The translations under genes were made by a program, and so were the position numbers. A stretch of DNA of 64,000 bases from an uncultured Bacteriovorax sp. GTDB lineage: Bacteria > Bdellovibrionota > Bacteriovoracia > Bacteriovoracales > Bacteriovoracaceae. The DNA lies in the NCBI GenBank assembly GCA_946481315.1, contig CAMLMH010000005.1, positions 62,001 to 126,000 of the forward strand. Reading direction: 5' to 3'. Of the stretch, positions 1-8,454 are shown in pieces; position 1 is the stretch's first letter; each line of letters opens with the position of its first letter. The notes under the pieces are model-generated. The model was not told the DNA's origin. It did no database searches and was given only the letters and a program-made list of their open reading frames with translations.

Positions 1-1
1 T

Positions 2-490
2 GAACAGCTAATTGTCGCAAAAGTAGATACGACATTGGAATTTTTCCAAAAATATTTCTATAATTTCGATGAAGTCATTTTTTCCGGAATTAATCCCCAT
101 GTTGGCGAAAACGGCATCCTGGGTTCTGAAGATGAATGTATCAAACGTGCTATTATTACTTTAGAGAAAAAGCACAACGTTTTTTTTCGGGGGCCCTATT
201 CGGGAGACACGTTACACATTCATTCCAAAGAAGGAATAAGACAATTATTCGTTTATATGTTTCACGATCAGGGCCTGGCACCTTTTAAATCGCGCTTTGG
301 ATTCGTTGGAATTAATATGAGTATGGGTCTTCCATTTCTTCGTCTAAGTGTTGATCATGGCACTGCCTTCGATCAATATGGTAAAAACAAAGGTGACATC
401 ACAGGAATTCTCTATCTTTTGAAGATAGCTCTAGAGGTAAATCAAAATGTCCATCAACGAAATCAAAATCGTCAAAGCAGCCGTCCATAA
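2..490 (+). CDS. pdxA: 4-hydroxythreonine-4-phosphate dehydrogenase, C-terminal part (5' end outside window)
   Basis: PdxA oxidises 4-phosphohydroxy-L-threonine in the pyridoxal 5'-phosphate pathway. The reading frame is open to the left edge, so only about 162 C-terminal residues are seen. Family hallmarks are visible: GINPHVGENG, then FHDQGLAPFK with the metal-binding His, MGLPFLRLSVDHGTAFD, and the closing KGD helix. The frame runs 44 bases into uvrA, so the last residues (basic and Gln/Asn-rich) are encoded by DNA that also encodes the UvrA N-terminus. This suggests translational coupling. The identity is secure from the motifs; the start cannot be seen. Confidence 0.93.
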   Translation, partial: EQLIVAKVDTTLEFFQKYFYNFDEVIFSGINPHVGENGILGSEDECIKRAIITLEKKHNVFFRGPYSGDTLHIHSKEGIRQLFVYMFHDQGLAPFKSRFGFVGINMSMGLPFLRLSVDHGTAFDQYGKNKGDITGILYLLKIALEVNQNVHQRNQNRQSSRP

Positions 491-3263
491 CTTAAAAGAC
501 GTCACTATAAGTATTCCCAAAAATACCTTAACTGTTGTCACCGGTCCTTCTGGATCCGGCAAATCTTCACTGGCGTTCGATACAATTTACGTTGAAGGAC
601 AGCGACGCTATATAGAATCTCTTTCTAGTTATGCCCGACAGTTTCTGGGTCAGTATCAGCCTCCTGAAGTCGAATCAATTTCTGGTCTTTCTCCGTCCAT
701 TGCTATTGATCAGAAAACCTCCAGCAAAAACCCCCGTTCGACTGTAGGAACTACTACTGAAATATATGATTATCTCCGCGTATTATATGCACGCATCGGA
801 ACATTATATGATCCTGACACTGGAATAGAAGTTCGCAAGTACACACCAACACAAATTGTACGCGAAATCACGAAGCTGCCTGAAAAATCTAAACTGCAGA
901 TCATGGCGCCCATTGCTTACAATGAAAAAATTAAATTCAAGGAATTACTTTCCAAATTCCTGACTATGGGTTTTTCCCGCGCCCGAATGGATGGTGAATT
1001 CATTCAACTGGACGATTCTCTAAAAGCACCGAAGGGAAAATACCAGCTCGAAATCATTGTCGACAGAATAGTAATCAAAGACGATATCGAAAAGCGTCTG
1101 GCTGACTCAGTCGAGTACGCACTCAAGCTTGCCGGCGGCAACGTGCTTATTCTGGTTAACGACAATAAAGAATTAACTTTCTCTGAACACAACAAATCAA
1201 CTAACGGTAAAGTCATATATCCTGAACTGGAGCCAAGATTATTTTCATTCAATTCTCCAATTGGTGCCTGCGAAGTCTGCAATGGTCTGGGCGAGACTAA
1301 AACATTTGATCTGGATCTCATGATTTTTGATGAAAGCCTGCCACTTTTAGAAGGTGCCATCACGCCACTTTCTAAGAGAAATTCATTCCTCTATAAAATG
1401 GTTGAAAGTATTGCTGATGAAGAGGGTGTGGATGTTTCTGTACCTTTCAAAAAATTACCCAAAAAGTTTAAAGACATTCTCTTTAATGGTTCAGATAAAA
1501 TTTACCGTTATTCTTTTACTTCTGAAAACTCACACTTTGAATTCTCCAAAGCTTTTCCGGGCTTAACCGCCTGGCTGGAGAAAAAATTTCTGGAGTCCGG
1601 TTCAGATAAGGTTCGGATCGAACTTGAAAAATACATGAACATCAAAACTTGCCCATCCTGTAAGGGCCTGCGATTAAACCGGGTTGCTCTTTCTACCAAG
1701 ATTGGCGAAAAGCACATCATGGATCTCTGTACACTATCCATTGCTGAATGCCATTCCTATCTCACATCTATAAAACTCGATGGTGAAAAGAAAATTATTG
1801 CTGAAAAGCTACTGAAGGAAATTGTTTCCAGGTTAAGATTTCTCTTGGACGTGGGGCTTAGTTATCTCAACTTAAACAGGGGAGCCATGACTTTATCCGG
1901 AGGGGAATCCCAACGCATTCGTCTGGCCACACAAATTGGATCGGCTTTATCTGGTGTTTTATATGTTCTGGACGAACCAAGTATTGGTCTGCACCAGCGG
2001 GACAATGACCGGCTTATCAATACGCTGAAGGCATTACGAGACATCGGCAATACTGTTTTAGTCGTTGAACATGATGAAGACACGATGAAAGAAAGTGATT
2101 ACATTATCGACATGGGCCCGGGAGCAGGTATTCACGGCGGTGAAATTGTATCTCATGGTCCTCTGGAAAAAATACTCAAAGACAAAAAATCGCTTACCGC
2201 CAGATTTCTCAATGGGACTGACAGAATTCAGGTGCCAGAAACGAGAAAGAAGTTCAGCAAGTTTTTAAAGCTTCAGGGCGCTAATGAACACAACATTAAA
2301 AACCTGGACGTGACAATTCCTTTAGGTGGTTTGGTTTGTATTAGTGGCGTGAGTGGATCCGGAAAGTCGACTTTAATTCATAAAGTTTTGGTTCCGGCGG
2401 TAAAAACTTTTTTAACAAACACTCATAAAACGCTGTACCACAAAACAAATTATAATTCGCTCACCGGAATGCAGGAAATAAAGACTGTTATCGAACTGGA
2501 TCAGTCACCGATCGGGCGCACGCCTCATTCGAACCCTGCAACCTATACAGGATTATTCGATGAAATCCGTGACATTTTTGCATCCACCAATGAATCCCAG
2601 ATCCGTGGTTATAAGACCGGAAGATTCAGTTTTAATGTTAAGGGTGGTCGTTGTGAGGAGTGTGAAGGTAACGGTGTAAAGAAAATCGAAATGCACTTCC
2701 TGCCTGATGTTTATATTACCTGTACCGAATGTAAAGGAACCCGATACAACGCTGAAACACTTTCAGTTTTATACAAAGGTAAAAACATTGCTGAAGTTCT
2801 AGATATGTCGATTGAAGAAGCTGATGAGTTTTTCAAGAATCATACTAAAATGAATCGCGTATTATCTACTCTTAATTCCGTTGGACTGGGCTATATGAAA
2901 TTGGGCCAGCCCGCCACGACTCTGTCGGGTGGAGAAGCTCAACGCTTAAAATTATCCCGCGAATTATCTAAGCGAACAAAAGGACACTGCCTTTATGTTT
3001 TAGATGAGCCGACAACTGGTCTGCACTTTCAGGATATAAAAATTCTGCTGGGTGCACTTCAACAGCTGGTGGAACAAGGACACACACTATTAATCATTGA
3101 GCACAATCTGGACGTTATCAAAACCGCCGATTGGGTTATTGATCTGGGACCGGAAGGCGGATCGGGTGGCGGTCAGATTGTCGCTGCCGGAACACCGGAA
3201 GAAGTTGCCCGCAATCCAAAATCGCAGACGGGTAAGTATCTGAAGAAGCTTCTAAGGGCCTAA
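447..3263 (+). CDS. uvrA: Excinuclease ABC subunit A
   Basis: DNA-damage recognition ATPase of nucleotide excision repair, working with UvrB. At 938 residues it has the usual full length. Two ABC modules are visible: Walker A GPSGSGKS near residue 33 and GVSGSGKST near 634, with ABC signatures LSGGESQR near 482 and LSGGEAQR near 826. Zinc-binding CxxC pairs occur (CEVC, CPSC, and CEEC...CTEC in the C-terminal half). VLDEPSIGLHQRD and VLDEPTTGLH follow the signatures as Walker B/D-loop. The ATG lies inside the end of pdxA, so expression is probably coupled to it. Nothing is missing. Confidence 0.98.
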   Translation: MSINEIKIVKAAVHNLKDVTISIPKNTLTVVTGPSGSGKSSLAFDTIYVEGQRRYIESLSSYARQFLGQYQPPEVESISGLSPSIAIDQKTSSKNPRSTVGTTTEIYDYLRVLYARIGTLYDPDTGIEVRKYTPTQIVREITKLPEKSKLQIMAPIAYNEKIKFKELLSKFLTMGFSRARMDGEFIQLDDSLKAPKGKYQLEIIVDRIVIKDDIEKRLADSVEYALKLAGGNVLILVNDNKELTFSEHNKSTNGKVIYPELEPRLFSFNSPIGACEVCNGLGETKTFDLDLMIFDESLPLLEGAITPLSKRNSFLYKMVESIADEEGVDVSVPFKKLPKKFKDILFNGSDKIYRYSFTSENSHFEFSKAFPGLTAWLEKKFLESGSDKVRIELEKYMNIKTCPSCKGLRLNRVALSTKIGEKHIMDLCTLSIAECHSYLTSIKLDGEKKIIAEKLLKEIVSRLRFLLDVGLSYLNLNRGAMTLSGGESQRIRLATQIGSALSGVLYVLDEPSIGLHQRDNDRLINTLKALRDIGNTVLVVEHDEDTMKESDYIIDMGPGAGIHGGEIVSHGPLEKILKDKKSLTARFLNGTDRIQVPETRKKFSKFLKLQGANEHNIKNLDVTIPLGGLVCISGVSGSGKSTLIHKVLVPAVKTFLTNTHKTLYHKTNYNSLTGMQEIKTVIELDQSPIGRTPHSNPATYTGLFDEIRDIFASTNESQIRGYKTGRFSFNVKGGRCEECEGNGVKKIEMHFLPDVYITCTECKGTRYNAETLSVLYKGKNIAEVLDMSIEEADEFFKNHTKMNRVLSTLNSVGLGYMKLGQPATTLSGGEAQRLKLSRELSKRTKGHCLYVLDEPTTGLHFQDIKILLGALQQLVEQGHTLLIIEHNLDVIKTADWVIDLGPEGGSGGGQIVAAGTPEEVARNPKSQTGKYLKKLLRA

Positions 3264-3278
3264 CCATTTCGGTTGGGC
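3258..3278 (+). terminator. Possible rho-independent terminator after uvrA
   Basis: An 8-bp stem, GCCTAACC / GGTTGGGC with one G-T pair and loop ATTTC, overlaps the uvrA stop codon and is followed by TTATTTTAA. The T-run is modest, so termination may be partial. Confidence 0.5.
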
Positions 3279-3341
3279 TTATTTTAACAACCTAAAATTT
3301 TTTAATATGTTATCCTCTAAATAATTATCAGGAGGATTTTT

Positions 3342-3839
3342 ATGAAGCATTGTCTGGCATTGCTATTAATTTTACCTACTCTTTGTTTTGCTCACCCATT
3401 GCAAAATGAAAAAGGAAGTGTGTATGAAGCAATTGAAAATAATTTCGAAAGATCACAAAAATGGGAAGTCTCTGCATTGGAAAAAACGGCAATAGCTGGG
3501 CGCTGTTTTTCTTCCGGCTCATCAATACCCTGGGGAGCTGTGTTGCTGGTAAATTCAATCGTTGTAGATAGCGGCCCAATTTTAGGTTCAAAAAGAGTAG
3601 CTAGTGGACTAGTTGCGGCTTCATTCACGACTAATAAATTCGATAATCAGTCTTATGATGTTTTAATGAGTACTTTAGATCAGACAGAAATTGACAGAGT
3701 CGAAGAATTTCGTGAAAGCGATGAATATGGACTGGTCAGTTGGAATAATATGAAATTTAAATACAATCCTATTGATGGTTATGTATATGGTATGGCTCAA
3801 AATTACGGGTATGGCTGTTATTTTTTCCAATATAATTAA
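3342..3839 (+). CDS. Small exported protein of unknown function
   Basis: I do not recognise this 165-residue protein. The first 17 residues (Lys-His, then a Leu-rich core ending CFA-HP) form a clear signal peptide, so it is probably periplasmic or outer-membrane. The mature part is acidic, rich in Gly, Ser and Tyr, with two cysteines (about residues 55 and 160) that could form a disulfide, and ends in aromatic residues (YFFQYN). A strong Shine-Dalgarno AGGAGG sits 8 bases before the ATG. Its TAA overlaps the ATG of the next gene by one base (TAATG), so the methyltransferase gene is probably coupled to it. A -35/-10 pair (TTAACA at 3284, TATGTT at 3306) is a weak promoter candidate. Confidence 0.8.
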   Translation: MKHCLALLLILPTLCFAHPLQNEKGSVYEAIENNFERSQKWEVSALEKTAIAGRCFSSGSSIPWGAVLLVNSIVVDSGPILGSKRVASGLVAASFTTNKFDNQSYDVLMSTLDQTEIDRVEEFRESDEYGLVSWNNMKFKYNPIDGYVYGMAQNYGYGCYFFQYN

Positions 3840-4594
3840 TGAACGCAATCCTTGAAAGCTCTGATTCCCGCATTGCTGAGTTTATCACGATGCGGGATCA
3901 TGTCCTGAACAACCGTAATCTTTTTATTGCGGAAACAGAAAAAGTTTTTCTCCAATATCGGGCGAGTAAAAGACCTATTCACAAAATCCTGGCCACCCGG
4001 GAATTTCTGGAAAGGCATGGTCTATCAGGGGAAAATATTTTTTATGCGGATTCTTCTGTACTGGAACAAGTAGCGGGCTTTAAGATTTATTTCGAAGTTC
4101 TTTTCCTGGCCGAAATCCCTGCCGATGTTCCACTTAATAAGCTTGATAATAAAATTATTGTTTTAAATGGATTGAGCTCTCCGGAGAATGTAGGCAGCAT
4201 TGTCCGATCCGCTGCCGCATTTGAAATAAATTCAATCATTACGGATGAACGCACCTGTTCGCCATTTTTACGTCGTTGCATCCGCGTCTCAACCGGCAAT
4301 GTCTTTGCGATGAAAACTTTTCACGCTGCAGATATAAAATCAGATTTAAGAAAACTCAGCCAATTGGGTTATAAAATCTACTCAACGGCTAACATTGCCG
4401 GCGCGATTGATCTGCAGCAATTCACTTTCCCGGAGAAATACGTTGTTATTATTGGAAGTGAAGGCCACGGTGTAGATCCAGACATTCTTCAAATGTCCGA
4501 TCAAGTTTTGAAAATCCGCATTAACGCTCAAGTAGCACACCTGAATGCATCAAACGCCGCCAGCATTTTTCTATCCCGCATGAGTAATCTATAG
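3839..4594 (+). CDS. TrmH/SpoU-family RNA 2'-O-methyltransferase
   Basis: SPOUT-class methyltransferase that probably 2'-O-methylates rRNA or tRNA using SAM. All three knot motifs are present: NVGSIVRSA (about 118-126), IGSEGHGV (205-212) and LNASNAASIFL (235-245). The roughly 100 residues ahead of them fit the SpoU substrate-binding extension (251 residues in total). The ATG overlaps the upstream TAA by one base. The specific target (RlmB, TrmH or TsnR-like) cannot be decided from motifs alone. Confidence 0.92.
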   Translation: MNAILESSDSRIAEFITMRDHVLNNRNLFIAETEKVFLQYRASKRPIHKILATREFLERHGLSGENIFYADSSVLEQVAGFKIYFEVLFLAEIPADVPLNKLDNKIIVLNGLSSPENVGSIVRSAAAFEINSIITDERTCSPFLRRCIRVSTGNVFAMKTFHAADIKSDLRKLSQLGYKIYSTANIAGAIDLQQFTFPEKYVVIIGSEGHGVDPDILQMSDQVLKIRINAQVAHLNASNAASIFLSRMSNL

Positions 4595-4615
4595 GGCCAG
4601 CTTGATACTGGTCCC
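4594..4615 (+). repeat. Imperfect hairpin after the TrmH gene (GGTCC-type)
   Basis: GGGCCAG and CTGGTCCC are separated by 7 bases directly after the stop codon. There is no T-tract, so it is a weak terminator at best. The right arm reads CTGGTCCCATA, sharing TGGTCCCATA with the hairpin after parB; see findings. Confidence 0.4.
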
Positions 4616-4706
4616 ATAACTAAGTCTATCAATGACTGTCAGTTCATTGGATTTTTTGTCATTTAGCCTTATTCTTAGAGCATATTACTTCATGATGGAG
4701 CTGTTT

Positions 4707-5264
4707 ATGAAATGGTTATTTCTTCTTTTAATTTCTCTTAATATTGTTGCTGCTGAGAAATCACCCAATGAGCTTGCCGGTGAATTTTATTTGCAGAAAC
4801 TTGCCGGAGTGATGGACAAACATTCAGATGATCAATGTTACCCTCAACCGGACAGAGGATCTTGTGTTAAAGAATTTTGTGCGCGCATGCCTTCTTATAA
4901 ATGCGATGAGGTTTCCGAAATTCAGGAAGTCACCCGATCATGTAGCGGAAATTTTGGTGGCGCTTGTCTTTCACGGGCTTGTGATCAGCTACCATCCTTC
5001 CAGCGTGACGATTTTGATGAATTAAGTGAAATCAGTACCGCCTGCAGAAATGTCTACGGCCAGGAGTGTTTTGATTTTTATGCTTCTAAAATTCCTCGTT
5101 TTCAGCTGGATGACCGTAACGAAGTTGTCAATGTCGTTACCCAGTGTAAAAGTGTCTCTAATGAAGTTTTAGAATGTGCAAAATACACTTGTAGTAAGCT
5201 GGGATCTTTTCAATGTGATGAAGCTACAGAAATTGCCGGTGTTTTAAAGTCTTGCGGACGATAA
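4707..5264 (+). CDS. Secreted cysteine-repeat protein of unknown function
   Basis: The chosen ATG has GGAG six bases upstream and gives a clean signal peptide (MKWLFLLLISLNIVAA), 185 residues in all; the frame is open further upstream to 4632 but without a better start. After cleavage, four units of about 36 residues follow. Each has a Cys, a second Cys a few residues later, then Pro/Gly, aromatic, Asp/Glu, Glu-Ile/Val and a terminal Cys, for example CARMPSYKCDEVSEI and CSKLGSFQCDEATEI. In the third copy some cysteines are replaced (FYASKIPRFQLDD). An extracytoplasmic disulfide-rich repeat protein is likely. I recognise no named family. Confidence 0.82.
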   Translation: MKWLFLLLISLNIVAAEKSPNELAGEFYLQKLAGVMDKHSDDQCYPQPDRGSCVKEFCARMPSYKCDEVSEIQEVTRSCSGNFGGACLSRACDQLPSFQRDDFDELSEISTACRNVYGQECFDFYASKIPRFQLDDRNEVVNVVTQCKSVSNEVLECAKYTCSKLGSFQCDEATEIAGVLKSCGR

Positions 5265-5272
5265 TCCAGTTT

Positions 5273-5301
5273 AAGGCACTGAATGCAATATTCAGTGCCT
5301 T
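5273..5301. terminator. Bidirectional hairpin terminator between convergent genes
   Basis: A perfect 12-bp stem (AAGGCACTGAAT / ATTCAGTGCCTT, loop GCAAT) lies between the cysteine-repeat gene and the converging solute-binding gene. The right arm touches the stop codon of the latter. T-runs on either side are short. Confidence 0.65.
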
Positions 5302-6053
5302 CATAAGTTTAACTCTTTAACAACTTTGACTCGCAATTTTTCAATTGTTCCATCTGAAGCCATTTTCTCCAGAGTTTTTTCTAACCTTTTCCCCAGCTGT
5401 TCATGTCGCTTATTAAGATAAACATATAAAGGAATATTTTCTTTGATTGTTCTGTAGACACGGAATTTAGCAGCTTGTTCTTTTGTAAGCTTCATTGCAT
5501 GAAAGGCATTCAGAACATTGAGATCTATATCGCAATACAGGTCGAGACGTTTGTTTAAAAGTTTTTGCAGCCCTTGTTCAGTTAAAGTATTACTTCCTAC
5601 CTGGTAATTGGGAAAATAACTTTTTAGAAAATCTTCACAAATCTTCACTCCGCGCAGTGACTCAATAATGATTTGCTTTTTTTGTAAGTCTTCTATCTTC
5701 TGCCCAACTAGACTTTCATCGGCGGTATAAAAACTGAATGTGAAATTCATTCCCAGCTTTCCGGCCCTTACTAAATAAGGCCTGCTGTCTCCATATTCAA
5801 AGACCCTGGTTTCTCCATCAATGTCCTGATCTTTAACTAAAAGTTCAATCCGATTGAGTGGATAAACCGGCATGCTAAAAGGTACCTTCATTCTTGCAAA
5901 TGCTTCATGCAAAACATATGAAGCCCATCTTCCCGAATAAGTTTCAACTCCAACAGAGCCTGCAATTTTGATTTCTGCATTTGCAGATTGAAATGAAACG
6001 AAAGAAATCAATATAAGAAGAAAACTGATAATTAGTGCTTTAATTAGGCTCAT
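5301..6053 (-). CDS. Periplasmic solute-binding-like protein (SBP_bac_3 type)
   Basis: A 250-residue protein with a signal peptide (Leu/Ile/Ser-rich core ending SANA). The rest fits the two-lobe fold of amino-acid-type binding proteins: EIKIAGSVGVETYSGRW at the start, a middle segment around ESLRGVKICEDFLKS, and a C-terminal LEKMASDGTIEKLR helix. No ABC permease or ATPase gene is next to it, so it may be an orphan sensor-type or stand-alone binding protein. The ligand is unknown. It ends at the shared hairpin with the converging cysteine-repeat gene. Confidence 0.8.
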   Translation of the reverse strand: MSLIKALIISFLLILISFVSFQSANAEIKIAGSVGVETYSGRWASYVLHEAFARMKVPFSMPVYPLNRIELLVKDQDIDGETRVFEYGDSRPYLVRAGKLGMNFTFSFYTADESLVGQKIEDLQKKQIIIESLRGVKICEDFLKSYFPNYQVGSNTLTEQGLQKLLNKRLDLYCDIDLNVLNAFHAMKLTKEQAAKFRVYRTIKENIPLYVYLNKRHEQLGKRLEKTLEKMASDGTIEKLRVKVVKELNL

Positions 6054-6136
6054 TAATCTATCATAAGAGGCTTTATTAAGATTGCACTTGAATTTTTGGT
6101 TAACAAAGAGGGAATCAGAACGGAATGTGTATAAAA

Positions 6137-6160
6137 AAAGGGAGCCCGGAAGCTCCCTTT
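6137..6160 (-). terminator. Rho-independent terminator of the atpI-atpB-atpE cluster
   Basis: A perfect 9-bp stem (AAAGGGAGC / GCTCCCTTT) with a 6-base loop. On the minus strand it is followed by seven T; on the plus strand by CTTTTTATTTTT. It lies 32 bases after the atpE stop codon. Confidence 0.85.
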
Positions 6161-6191
6161 CTTTTTATTTTTAATTCTTGCGAATAAAAAA

Positions 6192-6506
6192 TTATACAAG
6201 GAATGTAGAGATAAGTGCGAAAATTACAAGTGATTCCATAAGTGCTAGACCAAGAATCATTGGAGTTTGGATCTTATCAGCAGCAGCTGGGTTACGAGCA
6301 ATTCCTTCTAGAGCAACTGAAGCTGCTTTAGATTGAGCTTGTGTACCACCGAATACAGCGATACCAAGAGCGAAGAAGTAAGAGATGTACTTGATAGCTA
6401 CATCAGACATACCTGTAGAAGCAGTTCCACCTTGAGCAAATGCTTGAGATGCTACAAGAGAGAAGAAAAGTACGAAAGCGAGAATTACTGGAAGTTTCTT
6501 AGCCAT
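6192..6506 (-). CDS. atpE: ATP synthase F0 subunit c, with N-terminal signal-like extension
   Basis: Proteolipid that forms the rotor ring. The ATG at 6506 is preceded by AGGAG with good spacing, giving 104 residues; a longer frame to 6569 lacks a comparable site. Residues 1-24 (MAKK, hydrophobic core, QAFA) look like a cleavable signal peptide, so the mature hairpin is of usual length. Helix 1 carries Q58 before the ARNP loop; helix 2 carries the ion-binding carboxylate E91 in LMESLVIF. The Gln/Glu/Ser arrangement resembles that of Na+-binding c rings, but the Thr found after the Ser in those rings is Leu here. Confidence 0.95.
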   Translation of the reverse strand: MAKKLPVILAFVLFFSLVASQAFAQGGTASTGMSDVAIKYISYFFALGIAVFGGTQAQSKAASVALEGIARNPAAADKIQTPMILGLALMESLVIFALISTFLV

Positions 6507-6546
6507 TGTTGTCTCCTTAGACAAAAAAGTTAGTAGTCGGTTTTTC

Positions 6547-7356
6547 TTAGTGGTGCGCGTGATCCCCATGATCGTGGTGAGCAGTTGCTAGACTAATATA
6601 AACCATTGATAACATCGTAAATACGTAAGCCTGGATAAACGAAACAAGAATTCCTAGAACCATGAATACGATTGGAACTAGAAGTGGTGCCAGGTTAGAG
6701 AATGTTCCAAGAACCATGTGGTCCCCATACATGTTTCCGTAAAGACGTAGAGCCAGAGAGATTGGACGAATACATGTTGAGATAATTTCGATAGGGAAAA
6801 TCAAAATCGCCATATACCAAAGAGGTCCTGCGAAATGCTTAAGGTAATTAAGCGTTCCGAGTTCTTTGCATCCTTTATAGTTAAAATAAAGAAATGAAAA
6901 TAAACCAACTGCAAGTGTTGTGTTGATAGATTCTGTTGGCGGAAGAAATCCAGGGATTAATCCGATCATGTTTGAAATGAAGATAACGATAAACATCGTC
7001 GCTACGAATGAATAATATTTCGGAGCATCTTTTTCTCCCAAAACTGCTCGGGCCTGAGTGTAGATGAATGATCCATAAAGTTCGATGAAGTTTCTGTAAG
7101 TGATTCCGCGATCTGGAACAACTGCTGCTTCAGCGTTTGCTGTTTTTGCACGATAGTAAAGACCAGTTAAAACTAATCCAACTAAAACAATGATGAATGT
7201 TAAGATATGATCGTAATGAAGATGCTGATCTCCAACATGAAAAAGATTTTCAATTCCTGTTGCTTTCCCGAATTGAGTAACCCAGGTAAATCCACCAGCC
7301 GCGTGTGCGTTTGAAGTTAATAATGCAAGAAGTGTGACGAGTGAAAATTTTCTCAT
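6547..7356 (-). CDS. atpB: ATP synthase F0 subunit a
   Basis: Stator channel subunit. It has 269 residues with a signal-like N-terminus (ending NAHAA) and about five or six membrane helices. The essential arginine is R204 in LALRLYGNMYGDH, with E190 in the preceding helix. The C-terminal tail is strikingly His-rich (ATAHHDHGDHAHH), a possible metal-binding feature not needed by the family. The ATG overlaps the stop of the atpI-like gene by one base (TAATG), and atpE follows 40 bases downstream. Confidence 0.96.
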   Translation of the reverse strand: MRKFSLVTLLALLTSNAHAAGGFTWVTQFGKATGIENLFHVGDQHLHYDHILTFIIVLVGLVLTGLYYRAKTANAEAAVVPDRGITYRNFIELYGSFIYTQARAVLGEKDAPKYYSFVATMFIVIFISNMIGLIPGFLPPTESINTTLAVGLFSFLYFNYKGCKELGTLNYLKHFAGPLWYMAILIFPIEIISTCIRPISLALRLYGNMYGDHMVLGTFSNLAPLLVPIVFMVLGILVSFIQAYVFTMLSMVYISLATAHHDHGDHAHH

Positions 7357-7736
7357 TAATTAGTCCCTTGCTCAGCTTCAGTTTTTTTCATACTGAAGGT
7401 GAGAACAGCTATTTGTAATACATAAATAAGCACTGGAATTATTATCCTTTTTCCCATTATTTGTACACCGAAAGTTAGTGCGACAATGAGCACAATTGCT
7501 TTACCTGCAAATAAGCTCATCAAGCCTAATTTATCAGTAGGTTCCTTGCCGACCGCCGAATTGGTCATCTTTAATACACCTTTCACCAATAGAAATTGGT
7601 TAAGGCACGCTGCCAAAAAAACAGTTCCCATTACTTTGAATTCGGCTGGGTTTTTTGCGAGAAAATAGGTTAGGGCCAGAAGGGGAGCGGAGAGAATAAA
7701 ATATTTTTTGAGATTAACTCTTTCGCTTATATGCAT
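7356..7736 (-). CDS. AtpI-like membrane protein upstream of atpB
   Basis: A 126-residue protein with four predicted membrane helices, in the position where AtpI (ATP synthase subunit I, thought to help c-ring assembly) usually lies. Sequence similarity alone is weak, so the call rests on size, topology and order (atpZ-like, this gene, atpB, atpE). The start overlaps the end of the preceding small gene by 23 bases and the stop overlaps the atpB ATG, so all four are probably made from one transcript. Confidence 0.6.
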   Translation of the reverse strand: MHISERVNLKKYFILSAPLLALTYFLAKNPAEFKVMGTVFLAACLNQFLLVKGVLKMTNSAVGKEPTDKLGLMSLFAGKAIVLIVALTFGVQIMGKRIIIPVLIYVLQIAVLTFSMKKTEAEQGTN

Positions 7737-7908
7737 AATAAACCATCAAGAAGAGAATATTTCCAATTATGGCCAAGAATAAAAGTACGGCTTGGGTCCT
7801 TGTTAATATCCCTAAATCGGCTAAATGCATAGCCCCCCAGACAGCAATAAATATCGTTGATGGCAAGCTCAGAGCTAGCCCCATGATTTGAATCCATTTT
7901 TTATTCAT
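7714..7908 (-). CDS. AtpZ-like two-helix membrane protein
   Basis: A 64-residue protein with two membrane helices separated by a short loop (ALSLPSTIFIAVWGAMHLAD, then a Leu/Ile-rich second helix) and a basic tail (YAYKRKS). Size, topology and place at the head of the F0 cluster match AtpZ/AtpQ-type small subunits, which accompany AtpI. It abuts the GNAT gene stop without a gap and overlaps the next gene by 23 bases. Confidence 0.55.
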   Translation of the reverse strand: MNKKWIQIMGLALSLPSTIFIAVWGAMHLADLGILTRTQAVLLFLAIIGNILFLMVYYAYKRKS

Positions 7909-8451
7909 TTAGAGTTCCGGGTTTAGTTTTAGATCTAGATCTTCCCAAATAAAGCATTGTTCAGTCATTTGAATGCCAGCTATCTCTGCTTTTTTGGTGT
8001 GACCGAGATGCACCCCACCAGCTTTTAGATAAAAAGCAATGCTAGGGTTATCTTTTAAAACCCAAAGATAAGCTTTTTTAAAGCCCTTTTTTTTCATTTC
8101 TTCGAAATAAGCCTGCATTAATCTGAGTCCTAATCCTTGCTTTTGATACTTGGCCAAAATGTAGAGGCAGTAGACTTCAGCATGATCAGCAAAACTTTTA
8201 TCACGGGCGGCGCTGCCATTGATAAATCCGATAACTCCGTTTTCCGGACATTCGGCTACAAATGTTTTATTAGAGTTATCTACTGTTACTTTTTTCCATA
8301 AACGCAAACGATTGCGAAAGTAGAGTGGTCGATCGTCCAGAAATTCCTGTGGCATTAAATTTTTATAGGCTTCTCTCCAGGAATTAATATGCACATTTGC
8401 TATTTCCGCAGCATCTTCCTGAGTAGCTTTTCTGATAATAACATTTGTCAT
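7909..8451 (-). CDS. GNAT-family N-acetyltransferase
   Basis: A 180-residue single-domain acetyltransferase. The N-terminal VIIRKATQEDAAEIANVH strand-helix, the acetyl-CoA-binding motif A (YILAKYQKQGLGLRLMQAY, with Q-x-x-G-x-G), and motif B (NPSIAFYLKAGG) are all recognisable. It lies three bases after the TPR lipoprotein gene and directly before the atpZ-like gene. Its substrate is unknown; nothing in context identifies it. Confidence 0.9.
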   Translation of the reverse strand: MTNVIIRKATQEDAAEIANVHINSWREAYKNLMPQEFLDDRPLYFRNRLRLWKKVTVDNSNKTFVAECPENGVIGFINGSAARDKSFADHAEVYCLYILAKYQKQGLGLRLMQAYFEEMKKKGFKKAYLWVLKDNPSIAFYLKAGGVHLGHTKKAEIAGIQMTEQCFIWEDLDLKLNPEL

Positions 8452-8454
8452 AAA

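Noticed and set aside
1004..1363. 119-residue minus-strand frame inside uvrA, and similar long shadows in gyrA, ligA and atpA
   Set aside because: They lie fully inside conserved genes, have no family features and are products of codon bias.
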